Shown here piece by piece: positions 25,666 through 34,064 of a stretch of 64,000 nucleotides of DNA. The DNA comes from Rhizobium sp. SG_E_25_P2 (GTDB lineage Bacteria > Pseudomonadota > Alphaproteobacteria > Rhizobiales > Rhizobiaceae). The notes beneath the pieces are model-generated. The model was given only the letters and a program-made list of their open reading frames with translations, ran no database searches and was not told the DNA's origin. How positions within the stretch are numbered: the first letter of the stretch is position 1; each line of letters opens with the position of its first letter. Position numbers and translations under genes: made by a program. Where the stretch lies: contig NZ_JARXVM010000014.1 of the NCBI RefSeq assembly GCF_029892285.1, positions 93,039-157,038 of the forward strand, in the 5' to 3' direction.

Positions 25666-25922
25666 CGGCCTCTCCTCCCTGTCCCGGGCGGGTCCGCAAC
25701 GGCAAAAAGCCGAGTCTTCTGAATCGCTTGCCGCACATCGTTGAGACGCCGAATCCGTTTCACTGCGCCCAAAAAGACCGAGCCTTCACGCGCCTCATGA
25801 ACCGCCTGCCGGAGCGAGAACGGCACCCTCCGGAACATCCTGATTTCACTGCATTCTTCGCCCGCCGCGTCTTTCTCGCCGCCAGTTTTCCCTCCGCTGA
25901 GGGCTCTATCATTTTGAGTCAA
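25662..25922 (-). CDS. Doubtful small ORF upstream of the GTA membrane protein
   Basis: 86 residues, Arg/Gly-rich, no recognisable domain. The only support is the 4-base ATGA overlap with the next gene. It covers most of the 25666-25983 interval, which otherwise shows no feature. It may be a spurious frame. Confidence 0.25.
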   Translation of the reverse strand: MTQNDRALSGGKTGGEKDAAGEECSEIRMFRRVPFSLRQAVHEAREGSVFLGAVKRIRRLNDVRQAIQKTRLFAVADPPGTGRRGR

Positions 25923-25983
25923 TCGCTCTGGACAAGCCTCTCAAAACGCTTAGCTTTAGGCTTGAAGCATCAAGGAGCCGCCC

Positions 25984-26961
25984 ATGTCCGATTTTCCCGT
26001 CATCGATCTCGCCGGTTTCGAGGCCGCCGATCCTGATAAAAAGCGGCAGATGGGGCGGGAGGTGGACCGCATCTGCCGCGCGTCCGGCTTCCTCGCGGTC
26101 GTCAACCACGGGATTTCGGACGAAACCATTGCCAATGTCTGGGCCGCCGCCCGCGCCTTTTTCGATCTGCCCTATGATCTCAAGGATCAGGCGCGCGCGC
26201 CCTATCCCGGCTACCCCTACGGCTATCTCGGCCCGGGCGCCGAGGCGCTCGCCCGCTCCAAGGGCGTGGAAAGCCCGCCCGATCTCAAGGAGAGTTTCAA
26301 TGGCGGGCCGCTCTCGGCGCCCGAAGGGCTCACGGATGAAGAGGCGCTGAATTTCTGCTATGCGCCGACCATCTGGCCGCGCGATCCCCAGGGTTTTCGA
26401 GGTGATTGGGAGGCCTATTACACAGCCGTCACCGATCTCGCCGCCCGCATCATGCGCGTCTTCGCCGTGGCGCTCGATCTCGATGAAGCCTATTTCGAAC
26501 CCTTCATCGCCAATCCCATCTCGGCGCTCCGGGCGCTCAATTATCCCGAACTCGCCGCCCCGCCGCCCGAGGGCCAATTGCGCGCCGGCGCGCATACCGA
26601 TTACGGCAGCCTGACCATCCTTCTGCCGCAGCCCGGCTCGCGCGGTCTCGAAATCCTCACGCCCGAAGGCGCATGGCGCGAAGTGCCCCCCGTAGACGGC
26701 GCCTTCGTCATCAATATCGGCGATCTCATGGCCCGCTGGACCAATGACCGCTGGGTCTCCACGCTGCACCGCGTCGTCAACGTCCCCCCCGACCAAGGCG
26801 GCCTCGACCGCCGCCAATCGCTCGCCTTCTTCCACCAGCCCGACTGGTTCGCCGCAATCGAAACCCTGCCCTCCTGCCTGGCGGCGGGTGAGACGCCGAC
26901 CTATGAGCCGGTGCTGTCGGGGCCGTATTTGATGGGGAAGTTTAGGAAGACGGTGGTGTGA
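25984..26961 (+). CDS. 2-oxoglutarate/Fe(II) oxygenase, isopenicillin-N-synthase family
   Basis: 325 residues. N-terminal DIOX region (FPVIDLAGFEA, CRASGFLAVVNHGI) and the catalytic jelly-roll with His-x-Asp (GAHTDYGSLTILL), the distal His (WVSTLHRVV) and the 2-oxoglutarate-binding Arg in RRQSLAFFHQP. The fold resembles IPNS-like and ethylene-forming-like oxygenases widespread in rhizobia; the substrate is unknown. It is cargo on the plus strand between GTA gp3.5 and the HEPN pair. Confidence 0.9.
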   Translation: MSDFPVIDLAGFEAADPDKKRQMGREVDRICRASGFLAVVNHGISDETIANVWAAARAFFDLPYDLKDQARAPYPGYPYGYLGPGAEALARSKGVESPPDLKESFNGGPLSAPEGLTDEEALNFCYAPTIWPRDPQGFRGDWEAYYTAVTDLAARIMRVFAVALDLDEAYFEPFIANPISALRALNYPELAAPPPEGQLRAGAHTDYGSLTILLPQPGSRGLEILTPEGAWREVPPVDGAFVINIGDLMARWTNDRWVSTLHRVVNVPPDQGGLDRRQSLAFFHQPDWFAAIETLPSCLAAGETPTYEPVLSGPYLMGKFRKTVV

Positions 26962-27070
26962 AGGCGGGTGTGGGGGCGCTATGGGGTTGGGAGGCGAAGA
27001 TGGGGAGCACGTTAGAAGCGGTAGTGAAAGGTGCTATAGCGCTCCCTTTTCGAAAGATTGCGTTTCACGA

Positions 27071-27076
27071 TATAAT
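27071..27076 (+). promoter_or_regulatory. -10 box upstream of the HEPN pair
   Basis: A consensus TATAAT, 95 bases before the first gene. A -35 at the right distance (TTTCGA) is weak. An 8-base palindrome GCTATAGC lies about 30 bases upstream. The 26962-27175 interval shows nothing else. Confidence 0.45.
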
Positions 27077-27175
27077 GCCGCTAGAGTAAATGAATGGGGC
27101 TGTGTCGCTGTTGGAATGGCCGCATATCAGAAAATTCATGTTAGTGAATTTTTAGAGCTAAATGAGGATCAGGCG

Positions 27176-27727
27176 ATGGCAACGTCAGAGTTCGACGCGT
27201 TTGTTCAACGACAACAGGCTAAGAAGCGGGATTCCAACGAGTTCGATGCAAAGCGGCAGTTGGACGAATGGCGCGTGCATCTTTCAGAGCTTTACCGCAT
27301 GGTCGAAGTTAACATGCAAACCTATATTGATACCGGTGCGGCCACGATCGAATATACTCCGCTTGAGATCAACGAAGAGTTCAGTGGCCCATATGAAGTC
27401 AATGAGATGTTCTTGACCATAGGCCCGTCGGTGATCCGCTTTAAGCCAATCGGAACCATGCTGATCGGCTCAAAGGGACGTGTCGATGTAGAAGGGCCAC
27501 ACAGCACTGCGCGTCTTGTTCTTGTGAATCGGAAGATAAGTGAACCCCGCCAACTGATCCGGGTATCGATATCGATGAATGGGCGGCCAGAGGCTCCCGT
27601 TAGCTTGCAGAATGATGATCACATCGAGTGGGCATGGAAAATTGTTACGCCCGCGCCAAATATTCGCTTTATTGATTTAGATGAAGCGACCTTTTTTGAC
27701 ATGATCTTGATGGTCGCCGATGCCTAG
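27176..27727 (+). CDS. Unknown protein paired with a HEPN nuclease
   Basis: 183 residues from ATG 27176 (GAGG upstream). The N-terminus is helical and charged (FDAFVQRQQAKKRDSNEFDAKRQLDEW). The rest is predicted beta-rich (TIEYTPLEINEEF, EMFLTIGPSVIRFKPIG, RLVLVNRK). No motif or signal peptide is seen. The stop overlaps the HEPN gene start by 8 bases, so both are made together. Base composition is visibly more AT-rich than the neighbours. It could be the antitoxin or a target sensor, but its fold is not recognised. Confidence 0.72.
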   Translation: MATSEFDAFVQRQQAKKRDSNEFDAKRQLDEWRVHLSELYRMVEVNMQTYIDTGAATIEYTPLEINEEFSGPYEVNEMFLTIGPSVIRFKPIGTMLIGSKGRVDVEGPHSTARLVLVNRKISEPRQLIRVSISMNGRPEAPVSLQNDDHIEWAWKIVTPAPNIRFIDLDEATFFDMILMVADA

Positions 27728-28226
27728 TCTCTTTTCGCTGACTGAGATAGCTAATCACCATGTTGACGTGGAAGCTTCGCTCAGACTTTATTTCTCGAAT
27801 GCAAATCCGACATTCCCGCAGCGTTTCTTTAGTTATACTCTGACCGAGATCACCGACGAATTATCAGACAGAATTAATGAAACAGAAATGCAGTCAGCGC
27901 TCACGATATTGGCTCGTGTCGAGGCGGCCTTGCGTCGAGATTATTTGCGTCGATGCAAGGACAAGCTGGCAGACGATGTCTCGATAGCCTTCAGAAAGAT
28001 TCACAAAGCCAGGGGCAACCATGCCCGTCTCGACGACGACATATTAAAGACTTGGTACGACAATCTGGGAAATTCTGAACGGGTAGTGGTCAGCAGACTT
28101 CGCGGGATGTTGAAATTCAGGCATTGGATGGCGCACGGTCGATACTGGAATCATAGGCCAGTGCACAGTTTTCAAGACGTTTATCTCGTCGCCGACCTCA
28201 CGATTTCAACTTTGAAACTGCGTTAA
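27720..28226 (+). CDS. HEPN-domain protein, putative RNase
   Basis: 168 residues, mostly helical. The motif KFRHWMAHGRYW carries Arg134 and His139 in the RX4H arrangement that marks catalytic HEPN ribonucleases. A helical ALTILARVEAALRRDYLRRC segment lies upstream. It is not HepT/DUF86 by length or sequence. The 8-base overlap with the gene before it suggests a two-gene TA or abortive-infection module. AT-richer than the surrounding DNA, consistent with recent transfer. Not recognised as a named system. Confidence 0.72.
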   Translation: MPSLFSLTEIANHHVDVEASLRLYFSNANPTFPQRFFSYTLTEITDELSDRINETEMQSALTILARVEAALRRDYLRRCKDKLADDVSIAFRKIHKARGNHARLDDDILKTWYDNLGNSERVVVSRLRGMLKFRHWMAHGRYWNHRPVHSFQDVYLVADLTISTLKLR

Positions 28227-28369
28227 TAGCTAAAGCGGTAGCGCGTTCAAGCCTAATGACGAGAACTGACCGTTGCGCCACTGGATAAATTAGAAAATAA
28301 CCGGGCGGCCTATGACCTCAAAGGGTCAATTTCGATCATGGCCACAGCCGCCACCCAACCCCACTCCTC

Positions 28370-28575
28370 CTTAATACCCCACCGCCTCCCTCTTCTCCGG
28401 ATCCGTTAAAAACCTCCTCGCCCCCACCCGCGCCCTCAGCGCATCCCGCGCCACCGCCAGCCCCGAGGCCTGGTCTAGATCAGGGCTCAGCCCGATATCC
28501 TCGCCATAGATCATCAAGAGACCACTCGAAAGACCGAGGCGGTGCGGGCGGCGAGCGGCAGCACAATCAGCAGCC
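28370..28575 (-). pseudogene. Duplicated, degraded 3' end of the GTA portal gene
   Basis: About 200 bases are 75-80% identical to 29518-29712, the 3' end of the portal gene. Both read DLDQASGLA..RDAL and end FLTDxEKREAVGY plus stop. The copy has lost its reading frame upstream and carries several indels. It lies on the far side of the ArsR/SRPBCC cargo from the intact portal. The rest of 28227-28626 holds no supported gene. Confidence 0.85.
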
Positions 28576-28626
28576 CTCGGCAAGCCCCAACTTCACCCGC
28601 TCATCCCGCTCAGCGCTCAAACCGCC

Positions 28627-29091
28627 TCACCCCGACACCGCAAAACGTTCCAGTTTGGCCAGCGTTTGCTGCCCGAGTTCTTCCGCTCCAAATCCCTTGG
28701 CCGTCTGGTATTCTGCAGCCGTGCTGAAGATCATCGTCAGCGTCACCTTGGTTGCGCCATCCTGTTCCTCCATCGTCACGACGGCGTCGGCATGCTTTGG
28801 GCCGTTCTCGCCCCAAAGCAGCGCGTAGTCTATCCGCTCTTCAGGCTGCACCTCGTGGTAGAGGTGGTGGTTCGGGAAAATCGTTCCGTCCGGCGCGATC
28901 ATGTCGAAGACCCAATCGCCGCCGCTGCGCAGGTCGATCCTGCTTGTTCGGCAGGAAAAGCCTTCCGGCCCCCACCAGAGCGGCAGCGTTTCCGGGCTCA
29001 TCCACACGCTCCAAACAACGGATCGCGGCGCCTTGATGATCCGCTGCAGCACCATGGTCCGGTCCGCAGCGCTTTCGATATCGTCCGTCAT
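28627..29091 (-). CDS. SRPBCC / AHSA1-like protein
   Basis: 154 residues. Family pattern: MVLQRIIKAPRSVVWSVWMSPETLPLWWGPEGFSCRTSRIDLRSGGDWVFDM (key parts VWSVWMSPETL, WWGPEGF, GGDWVFDM) and YHEVQPEERIDY. These helix-grip proteins bind hydrophobic ligands and are very often paired with an ArsR regulator, as here (4-base overlap). It is cargo beside the portal gene. Confidence 0.9.
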   Translation of the reverse strand: MTDDIESAADRTMVLQRIIKAPRSVVWSVWMSPETLPLWWGPEGFSCRTSRIDLRSGGDWVFDMIAPDGTIFPNHHLYHEVQPEERIDYALLWGENGPKHADAVVTMEEQDGATKVTLTMIFSTAAEYQTAKGFGAEELGQQTLAKLERFAVSG

Positions 29092-29429
29092 TTTTCACGC
29101 CCTTTCATTGTCTGCATCACAAACGCGTCCAGCCGATCCAGCCGAGCGCCCCAAAGCGCTTCTTGCTGCTTGAGCCAGGTTCTGGCGGGCTCAAAAGCCT
29201 CGGGCACGATGGCGCAGGTGCGAACCCGTCCATCCTTCGCCGTGGTGATGAGCCCGGCCTCCTCCAGCACCGACAGATGCCGCATCACGGTTGGCAACCG
29301 CAGTCCCGTTGGTTCTGCGAGATCAGTCACGCTGACTGGCCCCTCGGCGAGCGCCGTCAACATCGATCGACGCGTCGGGTCTGCCAGCGCGTGAAACAAG
29401 AGCGAGAGAGCAGGATCATGCTTAGCCAT
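29088..29429 (-). CDS. ArsR-family winged-helix regulator
   Basis: 113 residues with the ArsR fold: LLFHALADPTRRSMLTALAEGPVSVTDLAEPTGLRLPTVMRHLSVLEEAGLI (key parts HALADPTRRSML, VMRHLSVLEEAGLI). No metal-binding cysteine motif is evident. It forms a coupled pair with the SRPBCC gene (ATGA overlap) and probably represses it. Its start is near ATG 29429; upstream bases overlap a short AT-rich stretch before the portal stop. Confidence 0.87.
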   Translation of the reverse strand: MAKHDPALSLLFHALADPTRRSMLTALAEGPVSVTDLAEPTGLRLPTVMRHLSVLEEAGLITTAKDGRVRTCAIVPEAFEPARTWLKQQEALWGARLDRLDAFVMQTMKGREK

Positions 29430-29516
29430 ATGGCTAAGTTATCAGAAGCGGCGACGCCTGCAAGGAAAACCTTGCCAGTTGGCTAAGTGTTGGCGAGGAC
29501 CGTCCCTTCCCCCCCC

Positions 29517-30674
29517 TCAATACCCCACCGCCTCCCGCTTCTCCGCATCCGTCAAAAACCCCGCCGCCCCCAGCCTCGCCCACAGCGCATCCCGCTCCGC
29601 CGCCAGCCCCGAGGCCTGGTCGAGATCGTGGCTCAGCCTGATCTCCTCGCCATAGATCTCCGACAAAAACCCTGAGAAGGCCGAGGCCGTGCGGGCGGCG
29701 AGCGGCAGCACGGTCAGCCGCCAGAAGGCGCGGTTGGCTTCGGCGTAATTGGCGTAGGTGTTGTCGCCGGGCAGGCCGAGCAGCAGCGGCGGCACGCCGA
29801 GCGCCAGCGCGATGTCGCGGGCCGCGCCGTTCTTGGCCTCGAAGAAATCCATCTCGCGCGGCGTCAGCGCCATGGATTTCCAGTCGAGCCCGCCTTCGAG
29901 CAGCATCGGCCGCCCCGCCCGCGCCGGTCCCGAATAGCCCTCGGCGAGCTCCGCCTTGAGACGCTCATATTGGTCGGGGCTGAGATTGCCGCCCTCGCGC
30001 GGCTGATAAACCAGCGCGCCCGAGGGCCGGGCGGAATTTTCGATCAGCGCCGCATTCCATTCGCCGGCGCGGTTGGAGAGGTCGAGCGCGGTCAGCGCCG
30101 CCGACAGCGGCGCAAAGCCCAGGTGATCGTCGAGCGGATGAAAGAGTTTGAGATGCAGCAGCCGCCCCTCGCCCGTGGCGGGATAGCGCCGGGCCCGGCC
30201 GCCGGCGGTGTAGTCATAGGCCTCCGCCCAGCCGTCGGCGCCCTCGATCACCCTGATGCGATCGGGCCTCAGCAGATGCAGTTCGGCGAGCCGCATCCCG
30301 GCCTTCACCGGCAGCGCATAGCCATTGCCGGAGATCAGCAGATGCCCGTAGAGCGCCTCGAAAAACTCCGCCCCGGACTGGCGCGGATTGGGCGCCGAAA
30401 TCAGCGACAGCGCCGGATGCTCCGCCGTTTCCCGCCCCCCGACATGGCAGAGCCAGGCGAGCGAGGCTGCGGCTTCGGCGATCAGCCGCACGCCGCGATG
30501 GGCGATCGGGTTCTTCATGAAACCCTCGCGAGCGAGCGCGGCGTAGGATTTCTCCCGCCATACCAGCCTGCCCTCGCCGGCAAAGGCGATCAGGCTTTCG
30601 AGCCCCTTGCGTTCCGCCGGCGCGGTCTCTTCCCGGCGTCGCCGCCAGGGCAAGAAAGATGCATTTTTTCCCAT
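29517..30674 (-). CDS. GTA gp3: portal protein
   Basis: 385 residues, the normal size of RcGTA-type HK97 portals. The family pattern includes GFMKNPIAHRGVRLIAEAAASLAWLC near the N-terminus, HPALSLISAPNPRQSGAEFFEALYGHLLISGNGYALP (core LLISGNGY), and GVPPLLLGLPGDNTYANYAEANRAFWR (core LLGLPGDNTYANY). It forms the DNA entry ring. Its last 200 bases are duplicated 1 kb away. Downstream cargo begins directly, and DUF1883 is divergent upstream. Confidence 0.93.
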   Translation of the reverse strand: MGKNASFLPWRRRREETAPAERKGLESLIAFAGEGRLVWREKSYAALAREGFMKNPIAHRGVRLIAEAAASLAWLCHVGGRETAEHPALSLISAPNPRQSGAEFFEALYGHLLISGNGYALPVKAGMRLAELHLLRPDRIRVIEGADGWAEAYDYTAGGRARRYPATGEGRLLHLKLFHPLDDHLGFAPLSAALTALDLSNRAGEWNAALIENSARPSGALVYQPREGGNLSPDQYERLKAELAEGYSGPARAGRPMLLEGGLDWKSMALTPREMDFFEAKNGAARDIALALGVPPLLLGLPGDNTYANYAEANRAFWRLTVLPLAARTASAFSGFLSEIYGEEIRLSHDLDQASGLAAERDALWARLGAAGFLTDAEKREAVGY

Positions 30675-30738
30675 GAGATTTACCTTATGTTCAATGCGTC
30701 ATGGCAGCTTCGCCGAAGGGAAAGGAGGTCCACCGGCC

Positions 30739-31029
30739 ATGGCAAATTTCATCCACGCGCGTCAGGGGCTCAACAAGGGCGACATCGTCGTCGTCCAGTG
30801 TTCGCATCAATGCAATGTCTTCCTGATGGACGATCAGAATTTCGAGGCCTACAAGAAACGGGCCAAGTTCACCTTCTTCGGCGGCCACGCCAAGCTGTTC
30901 CCGGTCAAGCTGCCGGCGCCCGCCTCGGGCTTTTGGAACGTGGTGATCGATCTCGGCGGCAAACAGGCCGAAATCAAGCACCAGATCAGCTATATCCGCC
31001 AGCCGCAGCCCGCCGCCGCCCAGGCGTGA
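30739..31029 (+). CDS. DUF1883-domain protein
   Basis: 96 residues from ATG 30739 (AAAGGAGG, 10 bases ahead). DUF1883 pattern: FIHARQGLNKGDIVVVQCSHQCNVFLMDD (key parts GDIVVVQCSHQCNVFL) and FPVKLPAPASGFWNVVIDLGG. Such proteins are small beta-rich domains of unknown role, sometimes fused to TIR domains. It is divergent from the portal gene, cargo between portal and FkbM. Confidence 0.82.
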   Translation: MANFIHARQGLNKGDIVVVQCSHQCNVFLMDDQNFEAYKKRAKFTFFGGHAKLFPVKLPAPASGFWNVVIDLGGKQAEIKHQISYIRQPQPAAAQA

Positions 31030-31042
31030 GGGCCTGCCTGCG

Positions 31043-31930
31043 TCATGTATGCAGGCGCAGTCTCCCGGTCGTGGCGTCGCGCTCCACGCCGGGATTATGG
31101 CTGATGGCCGGCCAGAGTTCGGCAAAGCCGTCCGCGGTCGCAAACAGCGCGTTGCACATCACCTCGGCCGCATAGGCCATGCCCGGCGCGAGAAATTGCG
31201 GCGGGCGACCGTCGTAATAGAGCAGGAAGCAGAGATAGCCTTTGCCCGCCATATAGGCGAGCAGTTGGTCGAGCCCGCCGCCCAGTTGCGCAAGCCCCTT
31301 CTGGTGCATTTCGGCGACGATGAAGCGGATCACCTTGCGGTCGAGCAGGCCGCCTGCCCCCTTGAGGATCAGTTGTTCGGCGCCTTCGGTGTCGATCTTC
31401 ACCAGCCGCGCCCGCTCAAGCCCGCGCTCGGCCATCGCCGCGTCCAGCGTCGTCGTCCGCATCGTCTGCGCCCCGCCATTCATGCCGGCGTCGCCATTGA
31501 AGCGCACCGGGTCCCACAGCGCATTGCCGCCCGAACTCTGGGCGTTGAAGAAGAATTCCGCCGCGCGCTCGGCTTCCGCCATCGGCCGGTCGATGATCTC
31601 GATATTGGCCAGGCCGTTCAGCCGCGCCTGCAGCCGGATGCGATCGATATTCTTGGGGTCCGGCTCTACCGACACGACCCGCCCCTCTGGTCCGACCAGC
31701 AATCCGCCGAGCACCGAGAAATAGCCGACATTGGCGCCGATATCGACAAACACGTCGCCCGGCCTCAGCGCCAGGCGCAACAGATTGGTCACATCGGGCT
31801 CATAGGCGCCGCCCACGCGCAGGAACCCCAGAATATGGTTCTCATTGGCGTTCTGGTCGTCATGCCGAAAAAACACCTCGGTCGGCGGCCGATCCAATCC
31901 CCTGATGCGAAACTTATAGTCGGTTTCCAT
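31043..31930 (-). CDS. FkbM-family methyltransferase
   Basis: 295 residues. The SAM-binding motif I is GDVFVDIGANVGYFSVLGG (core FVDIGANVGYFSVL), followed by VVSVEPDPKN and ARLVKIDTEGAEQLIL, the family's motif II. FkbM enzymes methylate hydroxyls of sugars or polyketides. Cargo on the GTA strand between the portal and alpha/beta hydrolase. It ends 13 bases from the convergent DUF1883 gene. Confidence 0.88.
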   Translation of the reverse strand: METDYKFRIRGLDRPPTEVFFRHDDQNANENHILGFLRVGGAYEPDVTNLLRLALRPGDVFVDIGANVGYFSVLGGLLVGPEGRVVSVEPDPKNIDRIRLQARLNGLANIEIIDRPMAEAERAAEFFFNAQSSGGNALWDPVRFNGDAGMNGGAQTMRTTTLDAAMAERGLERARLVKIDTEGAEQLILKGAGGLLDRKVIRFIVAEMHQKGLAQLGGGLDQLLAYMAGKGYLCFLLYYDGRPPQFLAPGMAYAAEVMCNALFATADGFAELWPAISHNPGVERDATTGRLRLHT

Positions 31931-32476
31931 GCGCTCACCCCGGCGAATCCCTGCCGGGAGAGGAGCATGCGGACCCTGCCCGGAGCCGGTCTTGCGGGAT
32001 CTTTGTCGCCGTCAAAGGCGAATGTGGCGAGGGCTCATCCCGCGTGTCGATGATCGACCCTGATGAGACCGCCCTGAATGGCGGCTGGCGCGGCGCCCCA
32101 CGCCACCCCGGCGATCGAGAGGAGTCCCCGCATCGTGACGCAAGATTTGCGGCGCCTGCAACCACGCAAGAATGCGCCGCCCATGGCGGGCGTTCCCGCA
32201 AAGCCGCAACGCTCCCCATTCGATCGGCGTCCTGTCATAACCGCAGCCGGCTTGCCTCCGGTATACCGACATAGGCCGCGCGCCAAAATCCTCTTTCCAG
32301 CAGGCCAGACCGGCCTCTCTGAAGGCGCAGCAAACAACGACCGCCATCATTCGGCTTGGACAGGCTTGACAGGCGACCGGGCGGACACCAGTCTCTCGCC
32401 CGACGCGGGAACGCGGCGAGCGGGGTCAGCCGTAGCCCCGATCAGCAGATCGATAGAGCGGTTTTAGGGGTTTACA
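31931..32476. other. 546-base gap without a supported gene
   Basis: Only short, arginine-rich open frames on both strands; none has a ribosome site or recognisable domain. It may hold the promoter of the exported protein at 32477. No RNA gene was seen. Confidence 0.5.
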
Positions 32477-32809
32477 ATGAGACTAGGCGCGTTTCTGGCA
32501 GCTTGCATGGTTGTTGGGGCAGCTTCGACGGCGCATGCCGATCAGGCTGAAGATTTCAATGCTTTCGTGCAGGTGCTGGCGATTCCGGTCTACGCGCATA
32601 GCTGCGGGATCATGATGGACAAGGCCGTGATGGACGCGATCAACGCCGAGGTGGTCAGCAAGATGAACGCGGCCGGGGTGTCGGAGGAAAAGGGCGTCGA
32701 GATCCAGGGGCAAATGGTCGAGGAGTTCAAAGCCAACGCCGACTGCACCGAAGGCTCTGACGACCGCACGAATTTCGACGCGATGCTGAAGGCCTATGAG
32801 GGCAACTAA
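32477..32809 (+). CDS. Small exported protein of unknown function
   Basis: 110 residues with a clear signal peptide (residues 1 to about 21, cut after AHA). The mature part has two cysteines (HSCGIM and ADCTEG) that could form a disulphide and is otherwise helical (VSKMNAAGVSEEKGVEIQGQMVEEF). It looks like a small periplasmic protein. No neighbour on the same strand. Function unknown. Confidence 0.6.
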   Translation: MRLGAFLAACMVVGAASTAHADQAEDFNAFVQVLAIPVYAHSCGIMMDKAVMDAINAEVVSKMNAAGVSEEKGVEIQGQMVEEFKANADCTEGSDDRTNFDAMLKAYEGN

Positions 32810-32937
32810 AGCGTGTCTCAGCAGCGCCACGCCATCATCTCCAGGGCGGTTGAGCTGACTTGATCCACCGCCGCGGCGGCCCCGATCTCGTCAGGGAACG
32901 CGGGGAACATCGACAGCCGGCCCATCGCGGATCGGGA

Positions 32938-33693
32938 TCAATGTCGCGTGGCGACCGGCGCAAGAATGCGGGTGAGGAAATCACGAACAATGGGCGTGAC
33001 CTGTTCGCGGGGAAGGCGATGACCGCCTTCCAGCGTGTGCAGGCTCACCGGCGCGCCGGCCAGCGCCAGGGCTTGCGAAAACCGCATGGCCTGATCGACC
33101 GATGCGCGATCATCATATTTGCCGTGAACAAGCAGGATCTCCGACCGGATCGTCTGTGCATGAAACAGCGCCGAGCGGTCCAGAAAACTGTCATCCGAAA
33201 GGCCGGCTTCTGTCTGGATCGCGTGCTGCAAACCGCGCGAACTGTGTTCATAGGCGTCTCTCAGGTCGTAGACGCCGCCTGTCAAAATGATCGCCTTGAG
33301 ATCGGCCGCCTTGCTGGCGACCATGGCGGACGCCACAGCCCCCCGGCTATGTCCATAAAGAATGATGCGCGTCGGATCGACCGATGGCTGCCGCTTGAGA
33401 AAATCCAGGGCCGCCACAATCGCTTGCTGGGTCCTGGGTCCACAGAAATCTGCGGGTCCGTCCGATGCGCCGAAGCCCGGCTGCGAAACCGAAGCCGCTG
33501 TGACGCCAAGGCGAGCGGAAAACCTTGCAAGCGTTCCATCATCGACCGCTTCCCGCCCTCCCAAAAGACGCCCTCCCTGATTGCCATGAACAAACAGGAT
33601 CGCTCCATTCCATGGATCTGGCGAAGACGCGCAAAACAGTTCGGCGCAAGCGCCATCCCCCCGATCGATAAGGCGCCGCGTGACTGCCGGCAT
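32938..33693 (-). CDS. Alpha/beta hydrolase
   Basis: 251 residues from ATG 33693 (GGGAGG upstream). The fold shows GAILFVHGNQGG, the nucleophile elbow YGHSRGAVAS (Ser in GHSRG), a LLVHGKYDDRAS strand with the acid, and His in LEGGHRLPRE. It lacks a signal peptide. Substrate unknown. It is on the GTA strand next to a decayed copy of the Dabb gene (33764-33997). Confidence 0.85.
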   Translation of the reverse strand: MPAVTRRLIDRGDGACAELFCASSPDPWNGAILFVHGNQGGRLLGGREAVDDGTLARFSARLGVTAASVSQPGFGASDGPADFCGPRTQQAIVAALDFLKRQPSVDPTRIILYGHSRGAVASAMVASKAADLKAIILTGGVYDLRDAYEHSSRGLQHAIQTEAGLSDDSFLDRSALFHAQTIRSEILLVHGKYDDRASVDQAMRFSQALALAGAPVSLHTLEGGHRLPREQVTPIVRDFLTRILAPVATRH

Positions 33694-33763
33694 GGCCGTT
33701 CCTCCCTTGCAACCTCCGGCGAGGATAGAGCGCCGCGCCCCTCCTTCCAAGACCGCAATTGGC

Positions 33764-33997
33764 CTCCCCGCACACCAAACTCCCCCGCGCCGCCGCCCGA
33801 TCAACCGCCGCGAACCGCAGCTCGCCAGGCAGTCGGGCTATCGCGACCACGCGCGGGTGGTTGGGATGCGCCTTATAGGCGGCGAGCTGGGCTTCGCTTT
33901 CGAATTCGCCATAGACGATCAGGTCCGCCTCGCCGCCCAGCTGGTCTCTCGTCAAATTGGTCGCGGGCGGAGAAGAACACACGACAGGACGGATCAT
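33764..33997 (-). pseudogene. Dabb-domain gene, copy A, deletion form, stop lost
   Basis: 77 codons reading MIRPVVCSSPPATNL..DQLGGEADLIVYGEFESEAQLAAYKAHPNH.., clearly the Dabb protein of 38163 with the same 78-base internal deletion as copy B. The stop TGA has changed to TGC, and the last third has diverged (VVAIARLPGELRFAAVD). A further 46 bases upstream also match copy B. It is one of three direct copies flanking the 34-37 kb module. Confidence 0.8.
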
Positions 33998-34064
33998 GCG
34001 GGCCTCCGGCGATGCCGGCTGGGCGCTATTGGCCCAAAGCGGCCGTCATCGCCTATCAGCAATC

